Shown piece by piece: positions 1 through 9,839 of a DNA stretch of 10,471 bases. Origin of the DNA: Isotricha intestinalis (lineage: Eukaryota > Ciliophora > Litostomatea > Vestibuliferida > Isotrichidae); contig JAJJLU010004679.1 in the NCBI GenBank assembly GCA_023807065.1, positions 1 through 10,471 on the forward strand, read 5' to 3'. A program made the position numbers and the translations under genes. Numbering within the stretch: the stretch's first letter is position 1; each line of letters opens with the position of its first letter. The notes beneath the pieces were generated by a model. The model saw only the letters and a program-made list of their open reading frames with translations. It made no database searches and was not told the origin of the DNA.

Positions 1-507
1 GCTAAATCAGAATTTATATTTCTTTTAATTACTTTTAACATTTCTTCTTTTAATATATTTATTTTACTTCTTTTTGTTTTAATTTTTTTCTCTTCACTCT
101 TTTTTATTTTTATTTCTTTATTGTTATATTTTGTCTCTTTTTCAACACTATGAAAAATAGTCTTTTCTTTTTCTTCATTAATATCAATAATGAAATTACT
201 ATTATTAAACAAATTATTTTCTTCAGAAAATTATTTGGAATTGCTTATTTACATAAATCATTTAAATGTTCGTCTCTTATAAGATTTAAATATACAGTCG
301 AAAAAATCGATATATAACTTTAAAAAAATTTAAATAAGTTTGAATAATAACATCATCATTTTAATTAATATTTAAACCAATTAAAGCTCCTTTAACGGCA
401 ACATATTTATAATTCAGCATTTCTTTAATTTTATTTTGAATTTCATTAAATTCATTTTCTTTTTTTCTATTTATATTTATATTAACTTTAATCTCTGAAA
501 TGTCCAT
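1..507 (-). pseudogene. Lysine-rich hypothetical gene, 5' part, broken, runs off left edge
   Basis: I do not recognise this protein. Reading leftwards from an ATG at 507-505, the product begins MDISEIKVNININRKKENEF and continues through a more conserved-looking patch (YKYVAVKGALIGLNIN), with an in-frame TAA read as Gln. Near 298-308, in a poly-A run, the natural frame changes to one reading FFDCIFKSYKRRTFK. That frame meets a TGA at 258-260 but then continues convincingly (FSEENNLFNNSNFIIDINEE) into a Lys/Glu-rich, probably coiled-coil stretch that leaves the window. So at least one frameshift and one nonsense codon are present, or the read has errors. The gene is divergent from the plus-strand gene starting near 558, with about 50 AT-rich bases between them that could hold both promoters. 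The start is the first ATG before this strongly codon-biased stretch. Function unknown. Confidence 0.45.
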
Positions 508-557
508 AAAATATAATTATTAATATAATTTCCAAATTTATAAGATCATTAAAATTT

Positions 558-2945
558 ATGAGAAAAATTGAAAGAGATGGATTAATAGATAAAAAAGTAG
601 ATTTAGTGAATATGAGTATATTTTATTTAATCTTTAAAATTTTTTAAATTAAAAAATGTTTTATTTAAAATCGATGATTTAGAGATAAATTTTATTTTCT
701 TAAAAAAGGAAGAGTAGAAGTATTAAAATTAATAAATATAAATAATATAGAATATACATATAATTAATGTTTTTCAAAATTAAAATTTTTAAGAAAAAAA
801 CAATGAATATTATATACTAAATGAAGTATTATCTAAAAATTAAAATATAGTAGAGATTTCAAATATAGGAGAATATGACAAAATTATAAAATATATTTAA
901 AATAAACTAACAGAAATGTTATTAAATAATAACAAAAATAAAAGAATTAAAGGATTTTTTCTCATTTAAAATTATCTGAACTTGAAATAAATGAAGAAGA
1001 ATTAAAAAAAGAATACAAATTCCATATAATCAATAATTAAAGAAAAATATGTTAAGAAATAAAAAATCCTTTGAATATAAACAATTCAATCAATATACAT
1101 TAGAAAAAATTATAACATTAACTTTAGAAGAAGTATATTTTGAATCTTATGAAAAATTATTAAAATAGAAAAAAAAACAAATTAAATTAGTTTATGAACC
1201 TTTTCTTTATTTAGGTCCTGGAGATTGTTTTGGAGATTCTGCTTTAGATTCTATAGATCACAAAAGAAATGATACTATTAAATCTAATGAAGATTGTTCT
1301 TAAGGTTATTTAAATTCTACTGATTATTTAAATTTAATTTCTCCTAAAAAAAAAATTGAAAAAGCTAAAGATATTATCTTTCTTTATGATACTATTAATT
1401 TTCATCTTTTTGAAAAACATTATTTTCATTTGTTTATTTTAGAAGAATATAATAGAGGAAATGTTCTGTTTTTTAGTAAAAATATGTGTAAAAATTAAAT
1501 TATTTTACAAAAAGGGAAAATTCAATTAAATTTAAGTTTATTGAATTCTTTATAAGATAAATTAATTAATTGAAATAAAATCAAACACAAATTGAAAAAA
1601 GCATATTATGACAAAAGAAGAATTATTTAATTTAAAGACATTAATATATGATAATGATATTACAAGAATGAAATCTCAAAATGATTCCTTTATATATGAA
1701 ATAAATAAAAAAGAAATTTTAAATTATGTTTATTAAAAGATAAAGAATTAGTTGGGATTGAAGAAATATTTTTAGATATGTCAAAAGTCCTTTACATTTA
1801 AATTAGAAAAAAAAATTTAAAACAATGATTAAAGATGAAAAAGAAATTTTAGTTTCCTTATAGAAAATATCAACAAATAAATTATAATATCATTAATAGA
1901 AAGATGTTTTAATGTTAAAAAACAATGATTGAAATGATTAAAGTATATAAATTAAAAGATTTTCAAAGAAAATTTTAATTAAAATAATTCTCCTTTTTTT
2001 TTCTCAAATTAAATTAAATAAAATTCCTTCAGATTTATTCCCTCTAAAATTACTTAGAAAGGGAAAAATTTTAAAGAATAATAAAAAAATAATATTGAAA
2101 ATGAAAAATTTGATTCAAGTTTATTAAATTTTAAAAAATCAAAAAATCCACAGTCAATAAATAAAGATAATATTGTTTCTTCAAATAAAAGTATAATTGT
2201 TCATGAAGAAGATATTAAAATAAAGAAAAACTATAAATCCATATATTGTTTTAGGAGATAAAAAACTGAATATTAACTTTATAAGAAACTAAGTTTTAAA
2301 TTTCAAATCAATTCAAAAAAGAAAATCATCTCTTCAAGTTATTCACTCAAATAAAAAAATAATGAAATATCTAATTTATCAAGTATAACAATAGAACAAA
2401 ATGAATTTAATGAAAATTCTTTTAATATATTAGAATATAAAAATATTCAAAATTTTACTTCTTTTTGATTAAGATTTGTTCATTTATTTACTTATAGAAA
2501 TCTAGAAAATAAGAATGAAGAATTAAAAAAAGTTCATGAAAAATCAATTGAATTATTTTATTCATTTAATTTAAGTGTTCAAATTTAAAAAAAATTATCA
2601 AAAAAAAGTAAAAGAGATATAAATATAAAAGAAAATCTGAAATTAAAAATGATAAAAAAGAAGAAAAAGATTTAGAAGAAATAAAAAATAGAATTATTCC
2701 AGATATTTTAAAAAATTTTAATATTCTACAATTAAAAAAAAGGTTATGCAGCTCATATAAATAAGAGTAAATATAATACTATTTATAATGATAAATAAAT
2801 GCAAATATATATTAAAGATAAAACAAATTTACCTCATATGTGGAATTTGAAGATGATATATTTCAATAAAAAGATTAAATTTATAAATAAAACAAATAAT
2901 AATTAAATAAATTTAAGTATATCATTCATATAAATAAAAATATGA
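558..2945 (+). pseudogene. Cyclic-nucleotide-binding domain protein, two CNB domains plus charged tail, multiply frameshifted
   Basis: CNB domains are beta-barrels that sense cAMP or cGMP in kinases and channels. An early strand motif (FLKKGRVEVLKL) lies near 690-730. After a long Lys/Asn-rich insert, the phosphate-binding cassette appears at about 1213-1300: YLGPGDCFGDSAL, then KRNDTIKSNEDC, matching the family pattern G-D-x-F-G-E-x-A-L ... R-x-x-T. The acidic Glu is Asp here, and the Arg is kept. A second CNB copy follows: LEEYNRGNVLF and QKGKIQLNLSL (about 1430-1545), and a degenerate cassette (ELVGIEEIFLDMSKVLY, about 1747-1795) lacking the Arg. One open stretch, ATG 1049 to TGA 1571-1573, contains TAG 1166 and TAA 1301 where Gln fits. 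From about 2080 the sequence is low-complexity and charged, with a TGA at 2466-2468 and frame changes near 2630 and 2750. Start 558 is the first ATG; the true gene end is uncertain. No kinase or channel domain is visible. Confidence 0.65.
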
Positions 2946-3029
2946 AATAAAATTATCTTTTAAAATAAATAAAAAAATAAAAAGGAAGAATGTTAAATTA
3001 AAAAACTGTAATGATAATTTATTACAATT

Positions 3030-3911
3030 AATTTTCCTAATGCTACTTTTTATGAATTAATAGAGCAAAAAGAAATATTGTTAAAATGTGAAAATATTTT
3101 TTCAATAAGTTTACTTGGTTAAAACACTTTAATTATTTATGAAAATTTTTTTGGTTTGCAAATTAGATGTTTTGAAATTTTAAAAAATTATATATTGTGT
3201 TTTTCCACAATTTAGAAAATTATAGAAGATTTATTAGTTACTTCAGTAATCAATTTATGCACATTTAAATAGAAGATGAAAGAAAAAGTAAGATAAATTA
3301 TTGATAATTTATAAATTATTTATTAAAATGAATTGGAAATGAAGAATTAAAAGGTAATTAAAATAAAAAATAGAAATAAATAAAGATAATATAAATATAG
3401 AATTAAATAAATAAATGAAAATGAAGTGGTGGGGATAATTTAATTGGGTGTGATAATTTAAATTTTAAAACTAGATACCCTTTATATTTTAAAATTGATG
3501 CTGGAAGTGAATCATTTTAATCTATTGAAATAGATAATCCAAATTCCTTTGTTTATTTTGATATTCAGTTGAATCATATCATATAATATTTTCATCATTT
3601 AGATATTATTCAAATTCTCGTATTTATGATAATAAAATAGAAAATGATAATTTATATAATCATTTTGTTGAATTATTGAAATTAACTATAGATTAGGAGA
3701 AGTTCCTGTTAAAATACTTATTTTTATTGAAGAAACTGGAATTTATAAAATTATTTTTGAAAATAATATTAGTTGGTTTGCTGGGAAAGAAATTAGATGT
3801 AGAATTAATATTTTAAAACCTTTAAATAATAATGATAATAATAAAAGAGAAAATTCAGATGGATTTATTAAAATTTAGTATATTTTATTTTAAATTGAAT
3901 TAAATTTATGA
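3030..3911 (+). pseudogene. GOLD-like beta-sandwich domain region, broken; separate gene or 3' end of the CNB gene
   Basis: The first part reads NFPNATFYELIEQKEILLKC and continues with helical, hydrophobic sequence up to about 3290, where frames change again. From about 3431 a clear frame gives GGDNLIGCDNLNFKTRYPLY followed by FKIDAGSESF, an IEIDNPNSFVYFDI strand pair, and then, after a shift near 3565, SYHIIFSSFRYY. After another shift near 3695 comes LGEVPVKILIFIEETGIYKI, then FENNISWFAGKEIRCRINIL. The order, with a G-x-Y-x-x-x-F-x-N-x-x-S-W turn followed by K-x-x-x-x-x-x-x-I at the end, resembles the GOLD domain that ends SEC14-like and p24 proteins, which act in membrane traffic and lipid transfer. 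I cannot demonstrate a CRAL-TRIO domain upstream. The stop is either TAG 3876-3878 (if TAG can terminate) or TGA 3909-3911. No convincing gap separates it from the CNB gene. The family call is moderate. Confidence 0.45.
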
Positions 3912-4470
3912 AAAAAATAATATATAAATCTTTATTTATTTATTTAATTTCTGATATCTTCTAAAAAATTTTTTAGTTTTTTATTCAAAATAATTCTAAT
4001 GCAAAAGAAAAAAAAATTTCAAAATTAATAAAATGTTAATATATATATAAATTCTTATATTTTAGTAATATGTAATTCTAATTATTAATTTTATTGTTTT
4101 GATTAAAAAATATCATTATTGCAATAAAGATTTTATTAAGAATTTAAAAATTAGTATTTATAAACTCATAAAAAATTATTTTATTAAATATTAAATTAAA
4201 TTAATCAAACTATTTTCTTAGAAAATAATAGTAACAATAATAAAAAAAAATTTATTAAAGTAAATTTTTATGCAATCATTGCAAAAATGTTATAAATCAA
4301 ATTGTTCTGAATTTTTTAGCTTATTTCTTTGTTACATTAAAAAATTGATATTTAGTATAATATTTTAAATTAAATGTAAATATGACGAATTCATATTTTT
4401 ATCTAATATTTAAAAAAAAGATTTATCTTTATTAATCCAATTTATTAATTAATAAAAAACGAACAATTAA
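3912..4470. other. AT-rich convergent intergenic region
   Basis: This sits between the 3' ends of the plus-strand GOLD-like region and the minus-strand zinc-knuckle gene. It is almost pure A/T with short T and A runs and no codon-like pattern in either strand. If TGA 4471-4473 were read as sense, the minus ORF would run about 50 codons into it, but that tail is low-complexity. It presumably holds both 3' UTRs; no polyadenylation signal can be singled out in such sequence. Confidence 0.5.
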
Positions 4471-6093
4471 TCACTTAACTAATTTATAACTTGCATTAGG
4501 TTGAAAACATCTTTGGCAAATATTTAACATTCCAACAATTACACAGAAATTATTAATTTTCATATAATTTTTTGGTTCAGCTAAATGATAATAACATCTA
4601 TCACATAGATAATTATATTTTATATTGAAAGACCTTCCTACAAAATGAAAAGTTGCATTTTTTTTTCCACAATTCCAACACCAATTTTTATCTTCTTTAT
4701 TATTTTTATTATTAGGATGAGTTAGAACATGCGATACATTTGAATTAATATAAACATCTGGAATATTTAATTTTTTATAACAATCTCTACAAAGATGTTT
4801 ATAAGCACTATTATTTATTTCAGAATTTTTTCTTAGAATTAATTGTTGATTATACTTATTAAGGTATACATTAATAAAGTTATATGAACTATAATACAAT
4901 ACATCATATCTATTTGATGTCCAAGGTGTTAAATTAATTTAATAAAAAACATCATTTATATTTTTATCTATTTGAAATGTCCTTACTGTATGATATAAAT
5001 ATTTATCTTCTAAATTTATATCTCTTAAAACAGGTGAACCATTATTATATTTTTCATTTCCATATTCAATAATTTTATTTTCATTTAATGATACTAATGC
5101 CACAAAACCAAAATTTTTTCCAGAATCATCTATTAAATTTTTTCTCACAATTGCATATTGATATTTTGGTAAAATTTTTATTTTAACTTTTATTAATGTA
5201 TCACATAAAGGTTCACCTAATTCTTCATATTTTTTAATTTCTTCTTCAAACTTTTTCATCCAATTCGTTTCATAAATATAATATTTTCCTTCTTCTTCTG
5301 ATTTTTCTAACCAATTATAATTATATATCCATTCTGCCCGATTTCTTAAACATTTTTTACATCTAAACTTAAATTCAAAAGGATCTGCTTGATCAAAATC
5401 AACTTGAGGATGTATGAATAAATCATTAGACTTTATATACATTTTATACCTCCCTAAATCTTTTAAACATTTATCACAGATATATTTATAAGCAATAAAA
5501 TTCCCATATCCAAATGGAATTGGTGTTATATTATTTAAAATTAAATATTCATTAACACAGTGAATACAATTATGGTCTAAAATACTAAATCTTATTGAAG
5601 TCCAGTCTTTTTTATCAATTAAATTGATAAATCTTTCTGGAGTTTCTTTTGAATAAAAATATTTAATAACTTCATATTTTTTAAAATGTTTTTTATTTAA
5701 TGATTCTATATTCAAAGGCTTTTTATTCTTATTTTCATCTTCTTCTCCATAATGAATAATTAGTTTTTTTGTGCATTCAAATATTCCTGCATGATATGCA
5801 TCATTCTCATATAAAAATTCAGAAGCAATAGATTTTAATTCTCTTTTAACTGCACAATAAATATATGGTCCTTTACTTTTGTAATTATCTGTATTTTTTA
5901 ATATATCAATTTTTGATAAAAATTTATTTAAATCAATGTGAACTGAATTAATTAGTGTTTTTGATAATTCCACAATTCCTTTTTTTGTTTTAATAACAAA
6001 ATATTTATAAATTAAAGAGCTTAAATTTTCTTTTTGAGGCTTTAATTTTTCTATTTCTTTACTTCTACTTCTTTCTCTATGAATTTTTTTCAT
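4471..6093 (-). CDS. Intact 540-residue protein with repeated CxxC zinc-knuckle modules
   Basis: I recognise no named family. Read with TAA as Gln, the frame runs unbroken from ATG 6093 to TGA 4471. The basic N-terminus (MKKIHRERSRSKE) precedes about 150 residues of mixed sequence. CxxC pairs lie at residues 176/179, 206/209, 245/248, 435/438, 472/475, 497/500 and 526/529. They alternate between two types: (Y/H)-x-C-x-x-C-x-x-x-L, and C-x-x-C-x4-A. The stretches around 161-256 and 387-484 align as a duplication: W-T-S-x-R, then Y-L, then the C-x-x-C-x-K-x-L pair, Y-I-x-S-N, H-P, and a final CxxC with Ala. The second copy has lost its first Cys pair. A third, shorter copy lies at 495-535. Treble-clef or zinc-ribbon zinc binding is inferred, so nucleic-acid or protein binding is possible but unproved. 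All eight Trp I count are TGG. Of ten Gln codons, nine are CAA and one is TAA. In-frame TTG codons lie upstream of the chosen ATG. It is the only long undamaged gene here. Confidence 0.8.
4939..4941 (-). other. In-frame TAA read as Gln inside the zinc-knuckle gene
   Basis: The frame upstream ends ...NINDVFY and continues without shift as QINLTPWTSNRYDVL. The W-T-S-x-R motif just after the TAA matches KKDWTSIRF upstream (Trp 391 against Trp 164). The conserved repeat therefore surrounds the codon, which argues that it is translated, as Gln in the ciliate code, rather than being a stop. A standard-code caller would split the gene here into 384- and roughly 142-residue pieces. Confidence 0.8.
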
Positions 6094-6350
6094 TTTTTTA
6101 AACAAAAATATTATAAATTTTAATTTTAAGATTTTTAATTAAAAATATAAAAACTATTAAATATCAAAATTATAAAAATCGAATTCAAAAAATAATTATA
6201 AATTAAAGTATATTTATTGATGAAAAACATCTTAAAAATATTTATCTTATTTAACTATGAAAGGAATAATAATTTTTTTTAATTTCAATTAAAAATACAA
6301 TTTTTCAATTTGAAAAATTTCGTTTAGATTTTATTGATGTTGATTATCAT
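6094..6350. other. Intergenic spacer between two minus-strand genes
   Basis: About 257 AT-rich bases between the stop of the importin-alpha-like gene and the ATG of the zinc-knuckle gene, both read leftwards. It should contain the zinc-knuckle promoter and 5' UTR and the upstream gene's 3' end. The minus frame stays open for some codons before ATG 6093 but offers no better ATG close by. No distinct motif is seen. Confidence 0.45.
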
Positions 6351-8026
6351 TCACTATTTTCTTAACTTATTTAATTTATTCTTATTTTAATTATTATATT
6401 TCTTATATTAAGATCCTTGAATATTATCATTTATTAAAGAATCCAAAATTAGTTCTATATTTTTGTATCAGTTTCAGATGTTATACTTTCATTTATTAAT
6501 TTATTCAAATTTTCTTCTGTTTGATGAGCAAAAATATAGTTTTTAATTGTATTATCTTCATCATTCATTATATATTCAGAACAAATAATACATTTTCTTA
6601 TAGAGGAAAGAATATCATTTAAAAAAAGTTTATTTTCATATTTTAAATTATAATTTTTTATCCAAAATCTAAAACATTAATAATATAACCATTAAGATAA
6701 GTAATTAAATTAATTTTATTATTTTCAAGGCAACCAGTAATAATATTACTTAAACTTTAAATATATTCTCCAATAATAATTCTATATTCATTTTCATTTT
6801 GATTAAAATTTTCAATAAAAAATTTACTAATATCCATCATATCTTTAATTAATTCTTTATTATCTAATAATTCAATTTGAGAAATCATACCTGATTCAAT
6901 ATTTGAAATACAAAATATTGCATTTGATAAAAATAGAATAGTATTAAATTTAAATTCATATAATAATTGTTTAAGAATTTGACGTGAATTCTCATTTGGT
7001 AATAATTTGGTGGCTGATTCTTCATATTATTTCATATTTATTTTATTTCAAAAATAGTTTTTCTTATATTAATATTTTTTAACATTTTAAAAAAATCTAA
7101 GATTATTTTACTGAAATTATAAGCCATTACAATTCTACTTATAATATTATATTCAAATTTAGATAATTTACATCCAAAATATATAAAAAATTCATATATT
7201 CATTTTCATCGTTTAAAGGATGTTTTATAAAATATTTTATAAATTTTATCAAATAAGGTATTATTACAATTAAATTTTCAATCATTTTAGGTTCTGTATC
7301 TAAAATATTTGATAAATTTTTCAAAATAAAGATAAATGTTTGATTAAATATAAATCACTCATATCATTTTTCATTATATCAAGAGCTCTTTATAAAACTT
7401 CTTTTAAAATAAAGAATTTTTTATTTGAATCATAAGCAGAAAAATATCTTAATAAACAAATATCATTATTAATTAAAGGTTCATCACAATTTAAAATAAA
7501 ATGTAAAATCTTATTCATTTTTTCTTTAATAATTTAATTAATCACCTTTAGGAAATAAAGTAATATTAATTAAACACCAAGAAACTTCATATTGAACTTG
7601 AATATCTTGATTAATTAATAAATCACATAATCCTTCAAATAAACCAATATCATTTCTTGATAATTTTCTTTTTTCTTTTGGTAATTCTTGTATTTGTAAA
7701 ATTATGAAATTTCATAGTAAAAATAATATTATTTTTTTATCATTTAAATCTGAACTAAATAATTGATTAAAATAATGACTTATTTCATATGTTGTTTTTA
7801 ATATTTTTTTATAATTATTTTTTAATTCTTCTGTACATTTAATTTCTCAATTTTTATTTTAAGAGAAGTGTTTTTTTCTTCTATATATGGTAATCTTTTT
7901 GACATTAAATTATCTTGGATTTTCTGCTTTATTAGTGTAATTGTTTATTAATTGAATTTGAGATAAAATCACATTCATTTATATTTTATTTAAACATCTT
8001 TTTTCTTTTTTCAAGTTTTTCAACAT
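6351..8026 (-). pseudogene. Importin-alpha-like armadillo-repeat gene, frameshifted
   Basis: Importin-alpha binds nuclear localisation signals and carries cargo to importin-beta for nuclear import; its core is about ten armadillo repeats. Reading leftwards: QDIQVQYEVSWCLINIT (about 7560-7610) matches the family's LQFEATWALTNIAS helix. Next come LIKHLSLFLKNLSN, IIPYLIKFIKYFI, a Y-I-L-D patch, and DFFKMLKNINIRKTIFEI; then FLSNAIFCISNIESGMISQI (about 6890-6950), matching KEACWTISNITAGN-x-x-QI, and GEYIQSLSNIITG, matching the following repeat. The repeat order and spacing agree with the family, but the Trp and Asn ladder is poor, so NLS binding is doubtful. Frame changes are needed near 7525-7540, 7320, 7140, 7035, 6660 and 6460, nearly all in A/T runs, and a TGA lies at 7712-7714 where Trp would fit (FLL-x-NFII). 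The basic N-terminal IBB region is unclear because frames conflict before 7850. The end is TAG-TGA at 6356-6351. It is either a decaying copy or error-rich sequence. Confidence 0.65.
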
Positions 8027-8027
8027 G

Positions 8028-8055
8028 ACGGTGGTCACCCGGGAGATGGGATCTC
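8028..8055. other. GC-rich 28-bp island with two perfect hairpins
   Basis: 18 of 28 bases are G or C, in a window that is otherwise overwhelmingly A/T. It holds GGTG-GT-CACC (8030-8039), the palindrome CCCGGG (8038-8043) and GAGAT-GGG-ATCTC (8043-8055). GGTCACC (8033-8039) overlaps CCCGGG. It lies exactly where two divergent reading frames start on overlapping ATGs (minus 8026-8024, plus 8025-8027), so there is no room for an ordinary spacer. It may be a linker or adaptor remnant, a chimeric join, or a genuine structured element. Confidence 0.6.
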
Positions 8056-8833
8056 TAAATAAATTTTATGAAATTGCAATTGAAGAATTAATGATAGATA
8101 TAAAAGATAATAAAATGATAATTTTTAAAGATATGAATGGAAATGAAATAAATAAAGAAGAAGACTATATTCTTAATATAAATAATAATAACAAACCTAA
8201 ATTTTATTTTGAAATAGTAGAAAAAAAAATATGAAATTAAAAAGAAAAAAAATAAAATAAAAAATAAAAGAATTGAAAATGATGATAATGAAAATAATAA
8301 AATTTAGAAATAAAAGATAATGAAATAAAAAATAATAAAGCAGAAAATATAAATATTCAATTAATAGAAGAAAAATTAAATTTAATGAATGAGAACATAG
8401 ATAAAGAAAAAAGAAATAATATAACTCAAATTGAAATATTAATTGAAAAAATATAAAAATTATCAAATATATTTAATAATACATTAAAAGAATTTGAATC
8501 AAAATTAAATCATTTTTCTTAATCAAATGACAATAAAATTCTTATTTAGAAATAGAAAAAATAAAATCAAAAATTGAATCTTAATTAAATAAAATGACAG
8601 AAAATATAAATTTAAAAATAAATGAATTTAAAAATAAATTTATTGAAAAAGAATTAAAATCAATATCAATTAAAGATAAATAAACAAAATGAAGATTTAA
8701 AAAATGAAATGTAAAATTTAATAGAACAAACAAATAAAGAAAACAAAAAAGAAATAAATTATAATAATGAAAATGAAAAAAATTTAGAAACATCAAAAAT
8801 AAAAACAAAAAATTCAATTAAGAAGTTTCTTTA

Positions 8834-9032
8834 ATTTGAAAAATAAAAAAATATATAATAATAAAAATGTAAAACATAATATTTTATTAATAAATAAAAA
8901 TAAAAATAAATCTAAAAAATAATTGAATAATAATAATAAAAGAAAAAATGAATCAAAAATAAATATAATAAATAAAAAATTCAAATTTATCGAAAAAAAA
9001 TAAAATTAATGAAAAAATTAATAAAAATAATT
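8834..9032 (+). repeat. Left arm of 199-bp near-perfect inverted repeat
   Basis: Read forward, this stretch equals the reverse complement of 10273-10471, with no gaps and two mismatches that I can see (A/G near 8927 and T/C near 8965), about 99% identity. Its inner edge is sharp: after AATT the two copies differ at once. The outer edge cannot be placed because the partner reaches the window end. It lies in the Lys/Asn-rich coding region of the plus-strand gene. Confidence 0.9.
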
Positions 9033-9647
9033 TAATAAAAAAACAAATAATAATAAACAAAATATTATTTAAATAAAATTTACTCATGAAAAAATCTTCA
9101 AATATTATTTATCCTTTATATAAACCAATTTATACTTCTAATTATAATTTATTATAAAAAAAATCTAAACAAAACAATAATTCAAATGCATCAAATTATA
9201 ATAATAAAAATTCTCATCTTTTTTATAGTCAAACTGATTATAATTTTGATATTAATAATAATAATAATATTTATAAAAGTAATAAAAAATTAAATAAATC
9301 CAATCAAGATATTAATAATTATGAAAATTCAGAAAAAAAAAGAAGATGAATCAATTTTATCTTTTGATAATGTTAAAGATATTTGTATTTATATAAATAT
9401 GAATGATTCAAAAGAAAATGAATTTTTATTTGCTTTATATGATTATAAAAATTTTATTGAATATAAAAAGAAATTTTATATTAATTATTTTTTCGGTGAT
9501 AAAGAAACCTACTCCTAAAAAATTTAATAAAATTAATGTAATAAAAATAGATAGTACTAAAACAATGTCAATTCAAAAAAAATAAAAACAACATCTTCAA
9601 CAAATGATTCAAATAAAGAAAGTAAAAAAATTTTTAAAAATAAATAA

Positions 9648-9839
9648 ATTTAAATTATAAATATTAATTTAGTGTTTTATTTCTTTATTTAAGTAAATAG
9701 TAATATTTATATATATATAAAAATTATTATTATATTAATTATTAATATAGAATTTATTTTTATTATAATATAAAAATTTTTTCATAAATTTTAATAATAA
9801 ATTTGTTATGTTTAATTTTAAATAAATATTTATTTTCTT
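9648..9839. other. AT-rich spacer between convergent genes
   Basis: Almost pure A/T, including an (AT)n run near 9705-9720. It lies between the 3' ends of the plus-strand Lys/Asn-rich gene and the minus-strand cysteine-rich gene. There is no coding character. With TGA as the only stop, both neighbouring frames would run on through it. Confidence 0.5.

Larger units (their letters stand above)
8025..9647 (+). pseudogene. Lys/Asn-rich low-complexity hypothetical gene, broken
   Basis: No family recognised. From ATG 8025 the frame reads MTVVTREMGSL, encoded by the GC-rich island, then a compact alternating segment (KFYEIAIEELMIDIKDNKMI, then FKDMNGNEINKEEDY and PKFYFEIVEKK). That segment could be a small beta-rich domain, but I cannot name it. 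A TGA at about 8232 follows a poly-A run, and coding character resumes at once in another frame as Lys/Glu/Asn-rich, probably coiled-coil sequence up to about 9060. From about 9090 the composition changes to Ser/Tyr/Asn-rich, ending in a folded-looking block at 9340-9518 (DESILSFDNVKDICIYINMN, then LFALYDYKNFIEYKKKFYIN). The last coding-like codons reach TAA 9645-9647. No TGA follows soon in that frame, so the 3' end is uncertain. Several frame changes in A-runs make it broken as written. The true start may lie after the island. Confidence 0.4.

Noticed and set aside
4471..4899. A separate 142-residue minus-strand gene
   Set aside because: It would start at a TTG, is in the same frame as 4939-6093 with only a TAA and 13 sense codons between, and continues that protein's repeat. 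It is the C-terminal part of one gene.
6094..6105. Longer start of the zinc-knuckle gene at TTG 6105
   Set aside because: TTG starts are not expected in a eukaryotic nucleus; ATG 6093 is four codons inside and is the first ATG.
7139..7324. Independent 61-residue minus-strand gene
   Set aside because: It is an internal segment of the importin-alpha-like gene between two frame changes, and again begins at TTG.
8028..8055. Ciliate chromosome breakage sequence
   Set aside because: It does not resemble the Tetrahymena or Euplotes breakage motifs that I know, and no telomere-like repeats are nearby.
8197..8817. Minus-strand Phe/Leu-rich ORFs that look like membrane proteins
   Set aside because: They are antisense shadows of Lys/Asn/Glu-rich coding sequence: TTT and TTA runs opposite AAA and TAA runs. 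There is no topology beyond composition.
9403..9585. Second plus-strand ORF overlapping 9321-9518
   Set aside because: Its first part is the +1 shadow of the better frame; only the end (from about 9510) may be the natural frame after a shift.
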